A stretch of DNA of 44,494 bases from Cytophagales bacterium. GTDB lineage: Bacteria; Bacteroidota; Bacteroidia; Cytophagales; Spirosomataceae. Under the pieces are notes generated by a model that was not told the origin of the DNA, did not search any database, and saw only the letters and a program-made list of their open reading frames with translations. The stretch is taken from the NCBI GenBank assembly GCA_013298865.1, contig JAAFJL010000022.1, forward strand, positions 1-44,494, read 5' to 3'. Positions 40,281-44,494 of this stretch are shown here, piece by piece. Positions within the stretch are counted from its first letter, which is position 1. Each line of letters opens with the position of its first letter. The position numbers and the translations under genes were made by a program.

Positions 40281-40847
40281 CTACTTCAAAACATAATCCA
40301 AAACGATGGTTTTTAGTATTACTTCTTCTGGTTTCTTACTTTCTGGAAAACCGTAATTCAAATCATACTCTTTGGTTTTGTACTTGTAAAAAAGTTCTCT
40401 ATCTGCCAATTGGCTGGGGTTCGGAATGCCCAGTTCTGGTTGTGCAGTATGCCAAGACATGACATCTTTTTGAGTTATTCTCTGGCTTTCGGCAAGGGTC
40501 AAAATCAGGATACATCTTTTGCCAGATTGCTTGGTATTGGGTTCACGGTATTCTACCTTTTTGAGCAAACTTATTGCTTCTGGGTTTATCACTGCGATAG
40601 ACTCATAAATGGTATAAAATTTATTAGAAGACGCTTCGTCTTTCCCGAATTTTGCACCTGTCAGTTTGCTGATATAGTCTCGGTCAGCAATGCGGTCTGC
40701 CAAAATTTTAGTAATTAGATTCACTAAGTATTGGCGTTCTTTTATTAAATATTCAGTAGCATCCATAGCTTTTTTGACTGGTTTTGTTTGTTTCGAGCAG
40801 AAACTGATGCTCAAGATTATACAAATTGATAAAAGTATTTTGTTCAT
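40281..40847 (-). CDS. Lipoprotein, candidate immunity partner of the PAAR effector
   Basis: This 188-residue protein has a lipoprotein signal (MNKILLSICIILSISFC, lipidated Cys near 17), then a charged region and a C-terminal domain ending PEEVILKTIVLDYVLK. I recognise no family. It starts 11 bp after the PAAR-metallopeptidase gene on the same strand. Effector genes are usually followed by an immunity gene, and a periplasmic lipoprotein would protect against a toxin acting in the periplasm. The immunity role is inference from position and export signal only. A strong terminator follows. Confidence 0.65.
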   Translation of the reverse strand: MNKILLSICIILSISFCSKQTKPVKKAMDATEYLIKERQYLVNLITKILADRIADRDYISKLTGAKFGKDEASSNKFYTIYESIAVINPEAISLLKKVEYREPNTKQSGKRCILILTLAESQRITQKDVMSWHTAQPELGIPNPSQLADRELFYKYKTKEYDLNYGFPESKKPEEVILKTIVLDYVLK

Positions 40848-40858
40848 GATTCTATTTT

Positions 40859-41815
40859 TTAGGGAGTAGGCGGGTGAGCATCATAATGATCCCCGTATGC
40901 TTTGCCATAATACTCCCGATAAGTATGGGTTACGTCATTACTCGGATGTTCATTATCTGCAAAGGTATCTCCAATTTCTCTTCTTGCCCTCTGGCGGTCG
41001 CCGTGAGTTTGATAATCCTGATATGATTGTAGATAGGCAGGAGTTTGTGTTCCCGCAATGCCTATATCTTCTCCGCCATTATTGAGAATTTCTTGCCTCA
41101 CTTGGGCATTTGTTAGGGTTGCTTCGCCTTCATCATCTAAGTTTCTTTGGGTATTTTGGCTAACGTATTGGTCTCTGGTAAGCCCTGTTGTAGGTACTTC
41201 CGGAGGTAAAGTGTACATAGCATGACCACTCTCGTGTGACAAAGACTGAACTAATGAAGCAGGATTTCCACGCTGATTCGGGTCAACAGTAATAACTTTT
41301 GTGTTTCTGTCTGCCGTTGTTCCTGCACCTGCTACACCATATTGTACTTTCCAGCCTTGTTCTTGCAATGTAGCAAGATTTTGTGTCAAAGTTGGAGACT
41401 TTGCAATCAAATCTGCCACTGCTGGGTCTGATAGCGGAGAATCTCCAGGGAGACTTAAACCTGCTATTGTTGCATCAAGTCCACCAAGCCCACCAGTCAT
41501 CATGTTCATAGAAACCCCACCTATCAAGACAGTCGGCATTCCGCCCACGATAATTCCGCCATGTGCAGTATTGTCGCTCATTCTTGAAGCGGGTCTTCCG
41601 CCAATCAAAACTCCTATTGAACCCGCCACAATTACATCGGGTGGACCAACGCATATACACATTGTACCCACGACGGCTGCTGGTAAACTGCCAATTAAGA
41701 CATTAGGCACACCAATCAAAATTGGTCCTCCTACATGAGGAATCGTCCCTAACACTACTGGTGTTTGCATTGGACAAGTGTGCATATCGGTTGTGCGTGC
41801 TGCTGGAAATCCCAT
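40859..41815 (-). CDS. PAAR-domain protein with C-terminal zinc metallopeptidase-like domain
   Basis: This is a 318-residue protein. Residues 1-105 are a PAAR domain, shown by MGFPAARTTDMHTCPM, GGPILIGVPNVLIGSLPAAVVG, CVGPPDVIVAGSIGVLIGGRPASRMSDNTAHGG and VLIGGVSMNMM. PAAR proteins cap the spike of contractile injection systems and carry effectors. The C-terminal part has SLVQSLSHESGHAMYTL, an HExGH zinc motif, and DDEGEA, a likely third ligand (Glu) downstream. It then runs into NAQVRQEILNNGGEDIGIAGTQTPAY. I infer a spike-delivered metallopeptidase toxin. No injection-system structural genes are in the window, so it is an orphan effector locus here. The target is unknown. Confidence 0.78.
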   Translation of the reverse strand: MGFPAARTTDMHTCPMQTPVVLGTIPHVGGPILIGVPNVLIGSLPAAVVGTMCICVGPPDVIVAGSIGVLIGGRPASRMSDNTAHGGIIVGGMPTVLIGGVSMNMMTGGLGGLDATIAGLSLPGDSPLSDPAVADLIAKSPTLTQNLATLQEQGWKVQYGVAGAGTTADRNTKVITVDPNQRGNPASLVQSLSHESGHAMYTLPPEVPTTGLTRDQYVSQNTQRNLDDEGEATLTNAQVRQEILNNGGEDIGIAGTQTPAYLQSYQDYQTHGDRQRARREIGDTFADNEHPSNDVTHTYREYYGKAYGDHYDAHPPTP

Positions 41816-41999
41816 AGTATTTTTAGATAAAATGATATTTAACTATCTGATAATGAGTGGCTTGTTAAAATTAGTATAAATATCTGTTTATCCTTCATCA
41901 TATTTAGTTTATGGTAATTTGAATGAGTAAACGGTAAAAGCCCCCTAACAAAAATATGCAGAACTATAAAGAATTTATTGTTAGACAAAATAATCCGCA

Positions 42000-42329
42000 A
42001 AACCTCACCCCCGACCCCTCTCCAATTCCATTGTGGCTACTGAGCTACGGTTTATACACAAGTTTTTCTGGTTCATATTCTTCTAAATAAATGAGCAAAA
42101 AACTGGGTAAAGTTGTTAGTTTTTCTCTAAAAATAACCATTTAACCTCATCCCCCAACCCCTTCTCCAATTCCATTGTGGCTACTGAGAAGGGGAGCATT
42201 TGGCGAGACTAACTAACTTATTATCAAATACTTATAGACTTGTGTATAAACCGTAGCTCCTGCTGAGAGGGAAGCTATTTGACCGAGGTTAGCTCCCCTC
42301 TCAGCAGGAGAGGGGTGGGGGTGAGGTTT
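42000..42329. repeat. Composite inverted repeat with C/G-tract ends (330 bp)
   Basis: The ends AAACCTCACCCCC... (42000-42023) and ...GGGGGTGAGGTTT (42307-42329) are inverted copies with one inserted base. A second pair, GCTACGGTTTATACACAAGT (42044-42063) and 42238-42257, is a perfect 20-bp inverted repeat. The 25-bp direct repeat CTCCAATTCCATTGTGGCTA... occurs at 42020-42044 and 42164-42188. The C/G-tract ends look like a dispersed genomic repeat. Confidence 0.85.
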
Positions 42330-42356
42330 TTGTATCAAGAAATAAATCAAAAAATA

Positions 42357-42389
42357 TTTGCATTTATCATTTCAAATACACTATATTTG
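42357..42389 (+). promoter_or_regulatory. Promoter of the ABC-GntR operon
   Basis: TTTG at 42357-42360 and TATATTTG at 42382-42389 match the Bacteroidota -33 and -7 elements with a 21-base spacer. The -7 box is directly followed by the operator, so transcription would begin inside it. Confidence 0.72.
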
Positions 42390-42415
42390 TAGTGTACTAT
42401 TTATCTATTACACTA
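42390..42415 (+). promoter_or_regulatory. Palindromic operator for the GntR/YtrA-like regulator
   Basis: TAGTGTA (42390-42396) and TACACTA (42409-42415) are perfect inverted half-sites with a 12-base spacer, placed just after the -7 box. Half-sites of AGTGTA type are of the kind reported for the YtrA subfamily of GntR repressors. The last gene of the operon encodes such a regulator, so autorepression is likely. Confidence 0.68.
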
Positions 42416-42427
42416 AAGCAAATAATC

Positions 42428-43261
42428 ATGATACAAATTCAAAATCTATCTTTTGATTATGGAAAACGAAAAACAGTTTTCCGAAATCTCAACCTGACGC
42501 TCACTGAAGGCAATGTTTATGGATTATTGGGGCGAAACGGTGCTGGGAAATCCAGTCTGTTACGCAACATGGCGGGCTTGCTTTTTCCAACGTCGGGTAC
42601 GTGTGTCGTGAATGGACATAATGCCCAAGACCGTCTGCCTTCTTTCCTACAAGACCTTTATTTTTTGCCCGAAGAATTCCACACGCCACCCGTAAAGATT
42701 AAGGAGTTCGTGGATATTTATGCTCCGTTTTACCCAAATTTTTCTCGGAAACAGTTCTTGGAATACCTCGAAGAATTTCAACTGTCTGATAATGAGAAAT
42801 TTACGGAGTTATCTTTGGGGCAAAAGAAAAAAGCCCTGATTGGTTTTGCACTTTCGACTAATACAAAAGTTTTGTTGATGGATGAACCAACCAATGGTTT
42901 GGATATTCCTTCTAAAAGTCAGTTCAGGAAAATTATTGCCAATGTTGCCACCGACGAACGCATCATTGTTATTTCTACTCACCAAGTGCGTGATTTGGAA
43001 TCTTTGATTGATCCAATCATTATTTTGGACAATTCAGAAGTTTTATTAAATGCAAGTACCGAGAAAATTGCAGAAAAACTATGCTTCAAAAATGTCTCGA
43101 CTGTGACAAATCACGAAGCAGTTTTGTATTCAGAACATTCAATACGGGGCTTTTCAGTCGTAACACAAAACACTGATAATGAGGAATCTAAGGCAGATTT
43201 GGAATTACTTTTCAACGCCACCCTCACGAACCAAGCACAGATAAAAAGGATTTTTGAATAG
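42428..43261 (+). CDS. ABC transporter ATP-binding protein
   Basis: I start at ATG 42428 (MIQIQNLSFDYGKRKTVF, 277 residues); an upstream codon at 42392 would run through the operator. The ATPase has Walker A GRNGAGKSS, a modified signature ELSLGQKKKALIGFAL, Walker B VLLMDEPTNGLD and the switch His in ISTHQ. It energises the permease encoded next, giving an ABC-2-type exporter. In YtrA-type operons such exporters are associated with cell-envelope stress or antibiotic defence. A substrate cannot be read. Confidence 0.93.
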   Translation: MIQIQNLSFDYGKRKTVFRNLNLTLTEGNVYGLLGRNGAGKSSLLRNMAGLLFPTSGTCVVNGHNAQDRLPSFLQDLYFLPEEFHTPPVKIKEFVDIYAPFYPNFSRKQFLEYLEEFQLSDNEKFTELSLGQKKKALIGFALSTNTKVLLMDEPTNGLDIPSKSQFRKIIANVATDERIIVISTHQVRDLESLIDPIIILDNSEVLLNASTEKIAEKLCFKNVSTVTNHEAVLYSEHSIRGFSVVTQNTDNEESKADLELLFNATLTNQAQIKRIFE

Positions 43262-43315
43262 TTTTTTGGAAGACATTCACTCATTCTATCATTCAACACT
43301 CAATCATTGAACAAT

Positions 43316-44128
43316 ATGAACAATACATTTAATTTCAATCGTTTTTCCTTGCTCATAAAGCGGCAATGGGTCGAAAACAAAAAACTTTTTTTGATGGCGA
43401 GCGGAATTCTCTTGGGGCTTGGCTCGGTTTTTTACCTATTATTATCCAATTGGAGAATCGGAAACATAGATGATGGTATCCAAGGAGTTACTTTCATGAC
43501 AGGAATATTTATTGGAGGTACTTTATTTACGAATTACATCTTCAAAGATTTTGCTGACAAAAATAGCTCTACCAGTTTTCTATTAACACCTGCCTCACAT
43601 TTTGAAAAACTGTTAAGTGGCAGTTTTTACAGTTTGATAATTTTCCCATTAGTATTCATGGCTTTATTTTTTCTGATGGATTATTTTTTTATAACTATGG
43701 CAAATACAATTCATCAGGATTTAAGTGTTACCAAAAATTTAGAAATACCAGAATGGGAGAAAAATACCTCATTTTTCAGCCAGTTATCCGAAAAATCAGA
43801 TGTATTCATAGGACCAATCTTGGGAAGTTGGTTTATTACACAGGCATTTATGGTGCTGGGTACAATTACTTTTTCAAGATGGGCATATATCAAAACAGGT
43901 TTTGTTGGTTTTGCTATTATGTTAGTGGTTGGCATTATTTCAAATTATGTTTTTGATGGAATGATAAGTGGTTTAGCAGAACAAGCAGAATCTAATAATA
44001 TTCTTTATCCGAAAATAATGCCTACTGTAGAGATTCTGAGAGATATTACAATCTTCATTTTAAAATACATTTTCACACCACTATTGCTACTAATTGCATA
44101 TTTCAAACTCAAAGAAAAACAAGTATAA
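43316..44128 (+). CDS. ABC-2-like permease subunit
   Basis: I start at the ATG at 43316 (MNNTFNFNRFSLLIKRQW, 270 residues). About six hydrophobic helices are seen, including LFLMASGILLGLGSVFYLLL, SLIIFPLVFMALFFLMDYFFI, WFITQAFMVLGTITF and FIFLKYIFTPLLLLIAYF-like segments. The first half carries FTNYIFKDFADKNSSTSFLLTPASHFEKLLSG, a feature common to permeases next to small GntR regulators in Bacteroidota. It pairs with the preceding ATPase (54-bp gap) and lies 4 bp before the regulator gene. The topology is clear, the transported molecule is not. Confidence 0.85.
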   Translation: MNNTFNFNRFSLLIKRQWVENKKLFLMASGILLGLGSVFYLLLSNWRIGNIDDGIQGVTFMTGIFIGGTLFTNYIFKDFADKNSSTSFLLTPASHFEKLLSGSFYSLIIFPLVFMALFFLMDYFFITMANTIHQDLSVTKNLEIPEWEKNTSFFSQLSEKSDVFIGPILGSWFITQAFMVLGTITFSRWAYIKTGFVGFAIMLVVGIISNYVFDGMISGLAEQAESNNILYPKIMPTVEILRDITIFILKYIFTPLLLLIAYFKLKEKQV

Positions 44129-44132
44129 AACG

Positions 44133-44492
44133 ATGGAATTTAGAGATAATAAAGCAATATACCTCCAAATAGCCGAGTTTATTTGTGAGCGTATCCTGCT
44201 AAAACAGTGGGCGGTGGGCGATAAAATTCCGTCCGTTCGTGAGTTAGCAGTTCAGTTAGAAGTTAATCCCAATACAGTGATGAGAACCTTTGAATTTCTT
44301 CAGCAAAAAGACATTATTTTCACGAAAAGAGGCATGGGCTATTTCGTTGCTGATGATGCCGAGAATAAGGTAAAAACTTTCCGAAAAGATGATTTTCTCC
44401 AGAATGATTTACCCGTTTTCTTCAAAAACATTCAGTTATTAGAAATTGATTTTGAAGAACTGAAAGGAAGGTTTGAGGAGTACAAGGGATAG
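44133..44492 (+). CDS. GntR-family (YtrA-like) repressor
   Basis: I start at ATG 44133 (MEFRDNKAIYLQIAEF, 119 residues); a longer frame from 44094 overlaps the permease. The winged helix is complete: AIYLQIAEFICERILLKQWAVGDKIPSVRELAVQLEVNPNTVMRTFEFLQQKDIIFTKRGMGYFV. The C-terminal part is only about 45 residues, with no effector-binding domain, as in the YtrA subfamily. It should bind the palindrome at 42390-42415 and repress its own operon. The stop codon TAG is at 44490-44492, two bases from the window end. Confidence 0.92.
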   Translation: MEFRDNKAIYLQIAEFICERILLKQWAVGDKIPSVRELAVQLEVNPNTVMRTFEFLQQKDIIFTKRGMGYFVADDAENKVKTFRKDDFLQNDLPVFFKNIQLLEIDFEELKGRFEEYKG

Positions 44493-44494
44493 TT

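Larger units (their letters stand above)
41816..42391. other. Gene-free interval with composite inverted-repeat element
   Basis: These 576 bp separate the effector gene from the ABC operon. They hold the composite repeat at 42000-42329 and the promoter at 42357-42389. No gene was seen. Confidence 0.6.

Overview
The window is AT-rich chromosomal DNA from a member of the Bacteroidota, most likely an environmental Cytophagales species; the order is an inference. The evidence is a SusC/SusD pair, an FG-GAP/ASPIC surface lipoprotein, a large secreted Ig-like protein, AT-rich start regions without obvious Shine-Dalgarno sequences, and several promoters carrying the Bacteroidota -7 box TAnnTTTG. No tRNA, rRNA, CRISPR array, transposase or phage gene was seen.

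Layout. 1-1540: 5' part of a large secreted protein (minus). 1926-3861: a 44-residue membrane microprotein and a sodium:solute symporter (minus). 4310-14175: a RiPP locus (minus), the most interesting region. In transcription order it has ten intact small precursor genes and one decayed one, an HlyD-type adaptor, a C39-peptidase ABC exporter and a full-length class I lanthipeptide dehydratase (LanB). No LanC cyclase is visible. 14403-15803: XRE-type regulator, ECF sigma factor and a short anti-sigma-like protein (plus). 15908-20449: a membrane protein, a Uma2-type nuclease-fold protein and an M16 protease (minus). 21023-25878: a LuxR-type regulator, purL and a polytopic membrane protein (plus). 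26046-34335: susC, susD and an FG-GAP/ASPIC lipoprotein (plus). 34595-37098: two GH105-type hydrolases (minus). 37299-39917: TonB-dependent receptor (minus). 40281-41815: PAAR-metallopeptidase effector with a candidate immunity lipoprotein (minus). 42428-44492: ABC ATPase, permease and GntR/YtrA-like regulator (plus), preceded by a clear promoter and palindromic operator.

How the RiPP locus probably works. Each precursor carries a leader ending in a double-glycine motif that fits the C39 peptidase of the exporter. The dehydratase would act on Ser/Thr in the cores, the exporter would cut after GG, and HlyD would bridge to an outer-membrane channel encoded elsewhere. Leaders are nearly identical while cores are highly divergent. 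Eight precursors are preceded by the same ~36-bp element, and four cores share a [S/T][S/T]xxC motif that suits a small lanthionine ring. Several cores have no Cys, and one has neither Ser nor Thr, so the chemistry is open.

A second theme is non-coding. Many intergenic gaps carry a long, often nested, imperfect palindrome, each with a different sequence, and there is a 176-bp MITE-like element with perfect 20-bp inverted ends.
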